Shown: one piece after another, positions 1 to 7,066 of the stretch
Layout of the letters: every line of letters starts with the position of its first letter
How positions within the stretch are numbered: the first letter of the stretch is position 1
Assembly (NCBI GenBank): GCA_944320385.1
Contig: CALUHH010000004.1
Location: 27,996-91,995, forward strand
Source: an uncultured Atopobiaceae bacterium
GTDB taxonomy: Bacteria; Actinomycetota; Coriobacteriia; Coriobacteriales; Atopobiaceae
DNA length: 64,000 nt
Reading direction: 5' to 3'
Notes under the pieces: model-generated
What the model was told of the DNA's origin: nothing
Databases searched by the model: none
Seen by the model: only the letters and a program-made list of their open reading frames with translations
Position numbers and translations under genes: made by a program

Positions 1-809
1 CACAGGGCGTGGTAGTAGACCGAGCCGGAGACCGCGTTGGAGAGGCCGGCCGTGAGCGCCGCCGTGAGCGTGGAGGCGGGGTCGAGAAGACCCATGGGCA
101 TCGAGCGCTCGACGCCGCCGATGACCATCTGGACGGCGAGGGTCTCGCCGAAGGCGCGGGTCATGCCCAGGATGACGGCCGTCATGAGCGAGGGCAGGGC
201 GCTCTTGAGCACGACGTGCCAGGTGGTCTGCCAGCGGGTGCAGCCCAGAGCGTAGGAGCCCTCGCGATACTGGTTGGGCACGGCGCGCAGGGCGTCCATG
301 GAGAGCGTGGTGATCGTGGGGAGGATCATGATGGCGAGCACGAGCGAGCCGGAGAGGATGCCGGCGCCGGTGGGCGCAGCGTCACCGAAGATCGCCTTGA
401 TGAGCGCGTTGATCACGTAGAGGCCCAGGACGCCGTAGACGACCGACGGGATACCCACGAGCAGCTCGATGAACGGCTGGAAGACGCGGCGGCCAAAGGA
501 CGGGGCGACCTCGACGACGAAGATCGCCGATCCGATGGCCACGGGCAGGGCGAAGGCGGTCGAGAGCAGCGTGACGGCGAAGGAACCCACGATCATGGGC
601 AGCGCGCCATAGCGCTCCTGCTCGGGGATCCAGTTCTGGCCGAAGAAGAAGTCAATCGGGTTGAGGCCGTCGACGAAGAACGTGGTGAGGCCCTGCTGGG
701 CCACCATGAAGATCAGCGTGACGACGACGAGCGCGACGAGCGCGACGCAGAACCCGGTGACGCCCAGTCCGATGTTCTCGAGCCTCCGCTTGGGCATGAG
801 GTTTGCCAT
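1..809 (-). CDS. pstC: Phosphate ABC transporter permease PstC (3' end outside window)
   Basis: This is the inner-membrane permease that, with PstA and the ATPase PstB, imports inorganic phosphate delivered by PstS. Reading the minus strand from an ATG at 809 gives MANLMPKRRLENIGLG, then a first membrane helix near residues 15-35, an extracellular stretch, and further helices. The conserved cytoplasmic loop has the form EGSYALGCTRWQTTWHVVLK, followed by RAFGETLAVQM, which is typical of PstC/PstA permeases. The frame is open to the window edge, so about 269 codons are present and the C-terminus is missing. It lies 74 bp downstream of pstS on the same strand and is almost certainly in its operon. 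A GAAAGG sequence about 10 bases before the ATG can serve as ribosome site. PstA is the only serious alternative, but the position directly after pstS favours PstC. Confidence 0.93.
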   Translation of the reverse strand, partial: MANLMPKRRLENIGLGVTGFCVALVALVVVTLIFMVAQQGLTTFFVDGLNPIDFFFGQNWIPEQERYGALPMIVGSFAVTLLSTAFALPVAIGSAIFVVEVAPSFGRRVFQPFIELLVGIPSVVYGVLGLYVINALIKAIFGDAAPTGAGILSGSLVLAIMILPTITTLSMDALRAVPNQYREGSYALGCTRWQTTWHVVLKSALPSLMTAVILGMTRAFGETLAVQMVIGGVERSMPMGLLDPASTLTAALTAGLSNAVSGSVYYHAL

Positions 810-836
810 ATGGAGGAGCCTTTCTCGTCAAGGGAA

Positions 837-866
837 CGGCGGCGCCCCCGGGAGGGGACGCCGCCG
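837..866 (-). other. Intercistronic hairpin between pstS and pstC
   Basis: CGGCGGCG and CGCCGCCG arms enclose a C/G-rich loop in the 74-bp gap between pstS and pstC. There is no T-run, so it is not a standard terminator. Such hairpins after a highly expressed binding-protein gene commonly protect the upstream mRNA end or reduce read-through, which would give more PstS than PstC. That role is inferred. Confidence 0.45.
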
Positions 867-883
867 CAGGGAGGAAACCGAAG

Positions 884-1834
884 CTAGGCGGCGGTGACGT
901 TGCCGTCGGCGTCCTTCTTGACCTTCATGTCGCCCATGGGGATGAAGCCCTCCTCCACGACCGTGGCCGCGAAGTCATCGGAAAGCATGAACTCGATGAA
1001 GGCCTTGGTCACGGCAGCCGTGGACTCGTCCTCGTCCTCGCGGGTGTACATGTGCTCGTACGCCCAGATGGTGAAGTCGCCGGACTCGACGTTTTCCTGC
1101 GTGGGCTCGACGCCGTCGACGGTGAGGGCCTTGATGCCGTCGTTCTCCATGTAGTTGAAGGCGACGTAGGAGATGGAGCCGGCGGTAGCGGCGACCTGCT
1201 CCACGACGGTGCCCGAGGAGTCGACCTCGGCGACCGGGCGGAAGCTGTCCGGGGCGACCTCGCCGCCGAGGACGGCGGCCTCGAAGGTGGCGCGGGTGCC
1301 GGAGCCGGCCTCGCGCTGGATGACCTGGATGGTGCCGGCGGTGCCGCCGAGGTCGGCCCAGTCGGTGATCTCGCCGAGGAAGATGCCCTTGAGCTGCTCG
1401 GTGGTGATGTCGGTGACGTCGACGTCGGCGTTCACGATCGGGCCCATGCCCACGATGCAGACCTGGTTGTCGACGAGGCCCTCGAGCTGGTCGGCCTCGA
1501 GCTTCTCCTCGGCAAAGACGTCGGAGCGGCCGATCTGGACGGAGCCCTCGGCGACCTGCGAGAGGCCCTGGCCGGAGCCGCCGCCGGAGATGGCGACGGA
1601 GACGTCGGGGTTGGCGTCCTGGAAGGCGTCGCGGGCCTTCTCGACGAGCGGCTGGAAGGAGGTGGCGCCGGAGCAGGAGATGGAGCCGACGAGCGCGGCG
1701 CCCTCGGTGCCCTCGCCCTCGGTGCCCTCGGCGGCGGGCTCGGTGGAACCGTTGCAGGCGGCGAGGCCGGCGAGAGCGGCGGTGGCGCCAAAGGCACCGA
1801 TGAACTGACGACGCGAGAGATCGAACTTGGACAT
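884..1834 (-). CDS. pstS: Phosphate-binding lipoprotein PstS
   Basis: This is the extracytoplasmic phosphate receptor of the Pst importer, tethered to the membrane as a lipoprotein. The chosen ATG at 1834 gives MSKFDLSRRQFIGAFGATAA, a signal peptide with an SRRQFIG twin-arginine-like pattern and a lipobox ending at Cys27 (GLAAC). GGAAAGGA lies just upstream. A longer open frame to 1936 has no signal peptide at its start and is rejected. The mature part begins with a Glu/Gly-rich linker, then GSISCSGATSFQPLVEKA, GGGSGQGLSQVAEG and REAGSGTRATFEA, which are the phosphate-contacting segments of PstS-type proteins. Length (316 aa) is normal. Upstream direct repeats (1959-1990) suggest PhoP control. 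Confidence 0.95.
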   Translation of the reverse strand: MSKFDLSRRQFIGAFGATAALAGLAACNGSTEPAAEGTEGEGTEGAALVGSISCSGATSFQPLVEKARDAFQDANPDVSVAISGGGSGQGLSQVAEGSVQIGRSDVFAEEKLEADQLEGLVDNQVCIVGMGPIVNADVDVTDITTEQLKGIFLGEITDWADLGGTAGTIQVIQREAGSGTRATFEAAVLGGEVAPDSFRPVAEVDSSGTVVEQVAATAGSISYVAFNYMENDGIKALTVDGVEPTQENVESGDFTIWAYEHMYTREDEDESTAAVTKAFIEFMLSDDFAATVVEEGFIPMGDMKVKKDADGNVTAA

Positions 1835-1958
1835 GAACGTATCCTTTCCCGTGGATGTGGCCCAACCCAAGGGGGCAGGACCGGTTCGCTTGCATCCTAG
1901 GTTCTTCTCGCCTGCCGCCGCGGCCTCGTCGCCCACCCATTACGGGAGCCTGACCGTG

Positions 1959-1990
1959 GCTTACACGTGGCTTACAGAGCGCCTTACAAT
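1959..1990 (-). promoter_or_regulatory. Pho-box-like direct repeats upstream of pstS
   Basis: TTACA occurs at 1961, 1972 and 1984, that is at 11- and 12-bp spacing, about 125-150 bp upstream of the pstS start. Direct repeats with about one helical turn of spacing are the known layout of PhoP/PhoB sites, and TTAACA-type units are known for Bacillus PhoP. The link to phosphate control is inferred from position and spacing. The rest of the 346-bp divergent gap (1835-2180) holds one copy of the dispersed GTTCTTCTCG word at about 1902 and the promoter of the next operon. Confidence 0.55.
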
Positions 1991-2116
1991 TGCGCCCCCG
2001 TTTGTAAGCTGCCGTTCGCCGGATGCCTCGAGCTGGCAAAACCACCGTTCGCCGGGTCATTACATTTGTGTCCGGCCCGCCCTTGATGATGTTTTTGTTC
2101 GGTACCGAGACGTTAA

Positions 2117-2157
2117 TCGCACGGTACCTTGAAATCTCCCGCAAACCGTCGCACAAT
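2117..2157 (+). promoter_or_regulatory. Promoter with candidate MarR operator for first ABC pair
   Basis: TTGAAA (2129-2134) and CACAAT (2152-2157) are separated by 17 bp, a good sigma-70 type promoter ahead of the gene at 2181. The -35 region is embedded in TCGCACGGTACCTTGAAATC (2117-2136). The same 20-bp word, with two changes, overlaps the -35 box of the marR-led operon at 6500-6519. A shared operator for the MarR protein encoded at 6584 is inferred. GGTACC also occurs just upstream, at about 2101. Confidence 0.5.
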
Positions 2158-2180
2158 GACCCGTTGTCGAAAGGAGTCAT

Positions 2181-4028
2181 ATGCACAAGAAGACAAAGGA
2201 GCTCGGGCTCAGCGGGCGCGACGTCGTCCGCACGCTCACCAAGAGCCTCCGAGAGTTCAAGGCGCCCTCGGTCGCCACGCCGATCATCGTGTCGGGCGAG
2301 GTCGTCATGGAGGTGGCGATCCCGTTTGTGACCGCACAGCTCATCAACTCGATCCAGGCCGGGGCGGGCCTGCCCCAGCTGCTCCCCTACGCGGGGGTGC
2401 TCGTCCTCATGGCGCTCGCGTCGCTCGCCTTTGGCATCGGCGCCGGCATCACGTGCAGCCAGGCGTCGTGCGGCTTCGCCATGAACCTGCGCCACGACGT
2501 CTTCGCCGCGGTGCAGCGCTTCTCGTTCGCCAACATCGACCAGTTCTCGTCGAGCTCGCTCGTGACGCGCCTCACCACCGACATCACCAACGTGCAGCTC
2601 GCCTACATGATGGTCATCCGCACGGCCATCCGCTGCCCGTTTCTGCTGCTCGCGGGCATCGTCATGGCCTTCATCATGGCCGGGCCGCTCGCGCTGGTGT
2701 TCGTGGTCATCGTGCCGGTCCTGGGCTTTGGCCTGTTCAAGGTCGTGCGCACCGTCCACCCGATCTTCCGCTCGGTCTTCCACAAGTACGACGCGCTCAA
2801 CGAGTCCATCGAGGAGAACGTCACCGGCATGCGCGACGTCAAGAGCTACGTGCGCCAGGACTATGAGAAGGAGAAGTTCGGCCGCGCCGCGCAGGACGTC
2901 TGCGCCGACTTCACCCGCGCCGAGAAGATCCTCGCGCTCAACACGCCGATGATGAACCTCGCCGTGTACACGGTCTTTGCCGTGGTGCTGCAGTTCGGCA
3001 GCTACCTCATCATCTCCAGCCGCGGCGAGCTGCTCAACGTGGGCCAGCTCTCGGCGCTGACCACCTACGGCTTCATGATCCTCATGGCGCTCATGATGGT
3101 CTCCATGGTCTTCGCCATGATCACGATGGCGCAGGAGAGCGCCGAGCGCATCTGCGAGGTCCTCACGACCGAGCCCACGATCAAGAACCCCGCGCACCCC
3201 GAGACCGAGATGCGCGACGGCTCGATCGACTTCGACAACGTGACGTTCAAGTACTCCGAGAAGGCGGAGCACCGCGCGCTGGCCGAGATCGACCTGCATA
3301 TCAAGAGCGGCGAGACCATCGGCATCATGGGCGGCACGGGCTCGGCCAAGACCTCTCTGGTGAACCTCATCAGCCGCCTCTACGACGTGACCGAGGGCTC
3401 GGTCAGGGTCGGCGGCGTCGACGTGCGCGACTACGACCTCGAGTTCCTGCGCAACAACGTCGCCGTGGTGCTGCAGAAGAACGTGCTCTTCTCGGGCACC
3501 ATCAAGGAGAACCTGCGCTGGGGCAACCCGGACGCCACCTACGACGAGCTCGTGGAGGTCTGCAAGCTCGCCCAGGCCGACGAGTTCATCCAGGGCCTCC
3601 CCAACAAGTACGACTACTACATCGAGCAGGGCGGCACCAACGTCTCCGGCGGCCAGAAGCAGCGCCTGTGCATCGCGCGCGCCCTCCTCAAGCGCCCCAA
3701 GGTGCTGATCCTCGACGACTCCACGAGCGCCGTCGACACCAAGACCGACGCGCTCATCCGCGAGGGCCTCAAGACCTACCTGCCCGAGGCCACCAAGATC
3801 ATCATCGCCCAGCGCACGAGCTCGGTTCAGGACGCCGACCGCATCCTGGTGCTGGACAACGGTCACATCGCGGGCCTGGGCACCCACGACGAGCTCATGG
3901 AGAGCTGCCCGTTCTACCGCGACACCTACCTCGCCCAGAACCGCACGAGCCAGGAGGCCGAGAAGGACGACGAGCCCGCCGCCGCAACCGCCGCGCCCGC
4001 CGCGGCCGCGAAGGGAGGTGAGGCGTAA
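2181..4028 (+). CDS. Heterodimeric ABC exporter subunit, degenerate-site half (pair 1)
   Basis: A 615-aa type IV ABC exporter half: six membrane helices in residues ~30-330, then a nucleotide-binding domain. It should pair with the product of the next gene, whose start overlaps its stop by one base. The ATP-site residues are non-canonical: Walker A reads GGTGSAKTS (residue ~385), Walker B ends ILDDSTSAVD with Asp in place of the catalytic Glu (~508), and the H-loop reads IAQRTSS with Gln in place of His (~542). The signature motif VSGGQKQRL is intact. This is the known division of labour in heterodimeric exporters, in which one site is catalytically weak. AAAGGAG precedes the ATG. The C-terminus is a Glu/Ala-rich tail. 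The substrate is unknown; multidrug or peptide/lipid export is the family role. Confidence 0.92.
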   Translation: MHKKTKELGLSGRDVVRTLTKSLREFKAPSVATPIIVSGEVVMEVAIPFVTAQLINSIQAGAGLPQLLPYAGVLVLMALASLAFGIGAGITCSQASCGFAMNLRHDVFAAVQRFSFANIDQFSSSSLVTRLTTDITNVQLAYMMVIRTAIRCPFLLLAGIVMAFIMAGPLALVFVVIVPVLGFGLFKVVRTVHPIFRSVFHKYDALNESIEENVTGMRDVKSYVRQDYEKEKFGRAAQDVCADFTRAEKILALNTPMMNLAVYTVFAVVLQFGSYLIISSRGELLNVGQLSALTTYGFMILMALMMVSMVFAMITMAQESAERICEVLTTEPTIKNPAHPETEMRDGSIDFDNVTFKYSEKAEHRALAEIDLHIKSGETIGIMGGTGSAKTSLVNLISRLYDVTEGSVRVGGVDVRDYDLEFLRNNVAVVLQKNVLFSGTIKENLRWGNPDATYDELVEVCKLAQADEFIQGLPNKYDYYIEQGGTNVSGGQKQRLCIARALLKRPKVLILDDSTSAVDTKTDALIREGLKTYLPEATKIIIAQRTSSVQDADRILVLDNGHIAGLGTHDELMESCPFYRDTYLAQNRTSQEAEKDDEPAAATAAPAAAAKGGEA

Positions 4029-6055
4029 TGGCAGCCAACAACAACTCCGCCGAGAACGTCCTCAAGAACGTGACCGGCTCCAACCAGCCCACCGAGCCCG
4101 AGCGCCTGCCCGAGCGCCAGAACGTCGCCGGCCGCCAGGTTGCCGACCAGCCCCGCCGCCGCGGCGGGCGCAGCAAGACCCTCGGCCGCCTCATCAAGAT
4201 GCTCTTCTCGTTCTATCCCAAGATGCTGCCGCTCGTCATCGTCTGCATCGTGGTCTCCGCCGTCCTCTCGGCGCTGCCCGCCACATTCATGCAGCGCACG
4301 CTCGAGATCGTGACCGCCACCTGGCAGGACGGCGACTGGGAGGCCGTCGCCGGCAGCATAACCTCGCTCATTCTCACGCTCGTGGGCATCTACGCGGTCT
4401 CGCTCGTGCTCAACTTCACCTGGACGCGCGCCATGGCCGTCATCACGCAGGGCTCGCTCGAGAAGTTCCGCGAGCGCCTCTTCGGCCACATGCAGGACCT
4501 GCCGATCAGCTACTTCGACCAGCACCAGCGCGGCGACATCATGAGCCACTACACCAACGACATCGACGCCCTGCGCCAGATGATCGGCCAGTCGCTGCCC
4601 AACATCACGCTGACCATGGTCACCCTCGTCTCGGTCTTCTCGGTCATGATCTACTACAGCGTGTGGATGGCCATCGTCATCGTGGCGGGCGTGCTGTTCA
4701 TGGGCTACATGACCAAGGTGCTCGGGTTGCGCTCCGCCCGCAACTTCGTGGCGCAGCAGCGCGAGATCGGCATCGTCGAGGGCCACATCGAGGAGGTCAT
4801 GAACGGCCAGCGCGTCGTCAAGGTCTTCTGCCACGAGGACGCCGCGCAGGAGGACTTCGACGTGCGCAACCGCCGTCTCTACGAGGCGAGCCGCGCGGCG
4901 AACATGTACACCAACACCCTCGGCCCCATCCTCATGAACCTCGGCAACCTGATCTACGTCATCGTGACCCTCGCGGGCGGCGTGTTCATCGAGGCCGGCG
5001 TGCCCAACCTCTCCATCTCGGGCCTGCCCTTCTCCATCGCCGTCACGGTGCCGTTCCTCAACATGACCAAGCAGTTCGCCGGCCAGATCGGCCAGATCTC
5101 CCAGCAGATCAACTCCGTCGTCATGGGCCTCGCCGGCGCAGAGCGCCTCTTCGAGCTCATGGACGAGCCGGTCGAGCAGGACGAGGGCTACGTCGAGCTC
5201 GTAGCCTGCACGATCGACCGCGACGGCACCGTCCACGAGTGCGACCGCCGCGCCGAGAACTGGGCCGGCCAGTGGGCGTGGCGCCACCCGCACGGGGACG
5301 GCTCGCTCACCTACATCCCGCTCGCTGGCGACGTGCGCCTCTTCGACGTCGACTTTGCCTACCGCAAGGGCCACACCGTCCTGCACGACGTGAGCGTCTG
5401 GGCCAAGCCGGGCGAGAAGATCGCCTTCGTCGGCGCCACCGGTGCGGGCAAGACCACGATCACCAACCTCATCAACCGCTTCTACGACATTGAGGACGGA
5501 AAGATCCGCTACGACGGCATCAACGTCAACAAGATCAAGAAGAGCGACCTGCGTCGCTCGCTGGGCGTGGTGCTCCAGGACGTGAACCTGTTCACGGGCA
5601 CCGTCATGGACAACATCCGCTTTGGCCGCCTCGACGCCACCGACGAGGAGTGCATGGCCGCGGCGCGCCTCGTGGGCGCCGACGGCTTCATCAAGCGCCT
5701 GCCCGAGGGCTACCAGACGATGCTCTCCGACAACGGCTCCAACCTCTCCCAGGGCCAGCGCCAGCTGCTCTCCATCGCCCGCTGCGCCGTGGCCGACCCG
5801 CCCGTGATGATCCTCGACGAGGCCACGTCCTCGATCGACACCCACACCGAGGAGATCGTCCAGCGCGGCATGGACGCCCTCATGACCGGGCGCACCACCT
5901 TCGTCATCGCGCACCGGCTCTCCACCGTGCGCAACTCCGACGCGATCATCGTCCTGGACCACGGCCGCATCATCGAGCGCGGCAGCCACGACGAGCTCAT
6001 CGCCAAGAAGGGCACGTACTACCAGCTCTACACCGGGGCCTTCGAGCTCGAGTAA
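4028..6055 (+). CDS. Heterodimeric ABC exporter subunit, catalytic half (pair 1)
   Basis: A 675-aa partner of the preceding gene. A hydrophilic N-terminus of ~55 residues leads into six membrane helices and the nucleotide-binding domain. Walker A GATGAGKTT (~470), Walker B MILDEATSSID with Glu, and H-loop IAHRLST are canonical, while the signature is LSQGQ instead of LSGGQ. The two halves therefore combine into one good and one degenerate ATP site. Between the membrane domain and the ATPase is an insertion of ~50 residues (386-436) rich in Trp and charged residues (GQWAWRHPH). The same insertion is present in the paralogue at 8906 and absent from the third exporter at 62056. A strong hairpin terminator follows. 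Confidence 0.92.
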   Translation: MAANNNSAENVLKNVTGSNQPTEPERLPERQNVAGRQVADQPRRRGGRSKTLGRLIKMLFSFYPKMLPLVIVCIVVSAVLSALPATFMQRTLEIVTATWQDGDWEAVAGSITSLILTLVGIYAVSLVLNFTWTRAMAVITQGSLEKFRERLFGHMQDLPISYFDQHQRGDIMSHYTNDIDALRQMIGQSLPNITLTMVTLVSVFSVMIYYSVWMAIVIVAGVLFMGYMTKVLGLRSARNFVAQQREIGIVEGHIEEVMNGQRVVKVFCHEDAAQEDFDVRNRRLYEASRAANMYTNTLGPILMNLGNLIYVIVTLAGGVFIEAGVPNLSISGLPFSIAVTVPFLNMTKQFAGQIGQISQQINSVVMGLAGAERLFELMDEPVEQDEGYVELVACTIDRDGTVHECDRRAENWAGQWAWRHPHGDGSLTYIPLAGDVRLFDVDFAYRKGHTVLHDVSVWAKPGEKIAFVGATGAGKTTITNLINRFYDIEDGKIRYDGINVNKIKKSDLRRSLGVVLQDVNLFTGTVMDNIRFGRLDATDEECMAAARLVGADGFIKRLPEGYQTMLSDNGSNLSQGQRQLLSIARCAVADPPVMILDEATSSIDTHTEEIVQRGMDALMTGRTTFVIAHRLSTVRNSDAIIVLDHGRIIERGSHDELIAKKGTYYQLYTGAFELE

Positions 6056-6078
6056 GCCCTGGCCGCGTGTTCCGTCCG

Positions 6079-6145
6079 CCCCGCCCCGTTCCCGCGAGAA
6101 GCGCGCCCTGCGAGCCTTCTCCTCGGAGCGGGGCGGGGCCTTTTG
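6079..6145 (+). terminator. Rho-independent terminator after ABC pair 1
   Basis: A G/C-rich arm ending CCCGCGAGAAG pairs with CTTCTCCTCGGAGCGGGGC, and the hairpin is followed by CCTTTT. The inner part of the stem is built from an inverted pair of the GAGAAG / CTTCTC word that is scattered through the window. A near copy follows the paralogous operon at 10857. Confidence 0.75.
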
Positions 6146-6160
6146 AGCCGCGGGGCTCCC

Positions 6161-6311
6161 CGTTGTGCACACTTCCCTGCGTTGTGTACACTCGCCGGCG
6201 GTGTGCGCACTTCTCGTCAGCTCTTCTACCTGCGGATTTGCCGAGAAGGACATCGGGGGCAGTGTACACAACGCCGGGCGGCGTACACAACGCCGAGTTG
6301 TGCGCACAACG
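6161..6311 (+). repeat. Inverted-repeat island, family A, copy 1
   Basis: The left side has units GTTGTGCACAC (6162), GTTGTGTACAC (6181) and GTGTGCGCAC (6201). The centre is CTTCTCG, then CAGCTCTTCTACCTGCGG, then TTTGCCGAGAAGGAC. The right side has AGTGTACACAAC (6261), CGTACACAAC (6282) and TGCGCACAAC (6301). Left units are reverse complements of right units, so the island is a large palindrome, and each unit also contains an 8-bp palindrome (GTGYRCAC). Together with the terminator before it and the marR promoter after it, this accounts for the 528-bp gap 6056-6583. The flanking sequence as far as about 6375 is closely repeated after the second ABC pair. Confidence 0.85.
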
Positions 6312-6499
6312 GGGCGGGGCGGGCGGCCCCGCCGGACCGCGTGCGCGGAGTTGCGAGCCGACGTCCTTCTCGCTTGCCGCGCCTGTTTCCCGGGCGTGAG
6401 ACCTACCCCAAGCAAGAACCGCGCGCAACAGCGAGCTGTGAGGAAAAACCGGAGCGTCCGGACCCGTTGAGCGTCGCATCTCTCGTCCCCTTGAGCATA

Positions 6500-6540
6500 T
6501 CGCATGGTACCTTGACATCGCTTCGCCAAGGCTCCAAAGT
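6500..6540 (+). promoter_or_regulatory. marR operon promoter and candidate operator
   Basis: TTGACA (6512-6517) is followed 17 bp later by CAAAGT (6535-6540), a reasonable promoter with a weak -10. The -35 box lies in TCGCATGGTACCTTGACATC (6500-6519), which matches 18 of 20 bases of the sequence at 2117-2136 before the first ABC pair. Autoregulation by MarR and joint control of both exporters is inferred. Confidence 0.5.
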
Positions 6541-6583
6541 GTTGGGTGAAGTGCACATTTTGATTGAAGGGAAGGAGGCTGCC

Positions 6584-7066
6584 GTGTGTGATTCGGGGGA
6601 CAAGGCCAGCGAGCCGAGCACCGAGCTGCGCATCATGCGCAACTTCGGCTACTTTGGCTACTACCTCCACGTCCACTGGGGCGGTCGAAACGGCAAGCAG
6701 CACATACTCGTGGAGCTTCTCGCCAACGGTTCGGAGATGACGCAGCGCGAGCTGCAGGAGGCCTCGTGCATCACCTCCGCCTCGCTCTCCGAGGTCATCG
6801 CAAAGCTCGAGGCCGAGGGGCTCGTCACCCGCAAGCGCTCCGAGACGGACCGACGCCAGCTCACGGTCACCCTCACGCCCGAGGGCACCGACCGCGCCCG
6901 CGAGGTCCTGCGCACGCGCAGGGAGTTCGAGGGCCGCGCCTTCGACTGCCTCGAGCCCTCCGAGCGCGAGCGCCTCGCCGAGACGCTCGACCGCATCGCG
7001 GCGCGCTGGGAGGAGCTCGAGCGGGGCGAGAAGGACCTGAAGACCGAGAAGGGAGATGGGAGATGA
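6584..7066 (+). CDS. MarR family transcriptional regulator
   Basis: A 160-aa winged-helix DNA-binding protein, expected to act as a dimeric repressor released by a ligand. The start is a GTG at 6584 preceded by AAGGAGG. The open frame runs back to 6143 through repeat and promoter sequence, which is not coding. The protein has the MarR helix-turn-helix in residues ~55-95 (TQRELQEASCITSASLSEVI) and the wing with LVTRKRSETDRRQLTVTLT, then a C-terminal dimerisation helix. Its stop overlaps the next start (ATGA), so it is co-translated with the exporter it probably controls. It ends with a GEKDL segment that contains one copy of the CGAGAAGGAC word. Confidence 0.9.
   Translation: MCDSGDKASEPSTELRIMRNFGYFGYYLHVHWGGRNGKQHILVELLANGSEMTQRELQEASCITSASLSEVIAKLEAEGLVTRKRSETDRRQLTVTLTPEGTDRAREVLRTRREFEGRAFDCLEPSERERLAETLDRIAARWEELERGEKDLKTEKGDGR

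Noticed and set aside
975..3887. Long antisense open frame of 970 codons across pstS and the ABC gene
   Set aside because: It is low-complexity (Arg/Ala/Gly/His-rich) and is opposite clear genes. Very high GC at third positions leaves antisense frames open. The same applies to the long frames at 3926-6703, 23160-26018, 36524-39727 and 57187-60024.
6143..6583. N-terminal extension of the MarR protein
   Set aside because: The frame is open but covers a repeat island and the promoter. The GTG at 6584 has a strong AAGGAGG site and gives a normal-length MarR protein.
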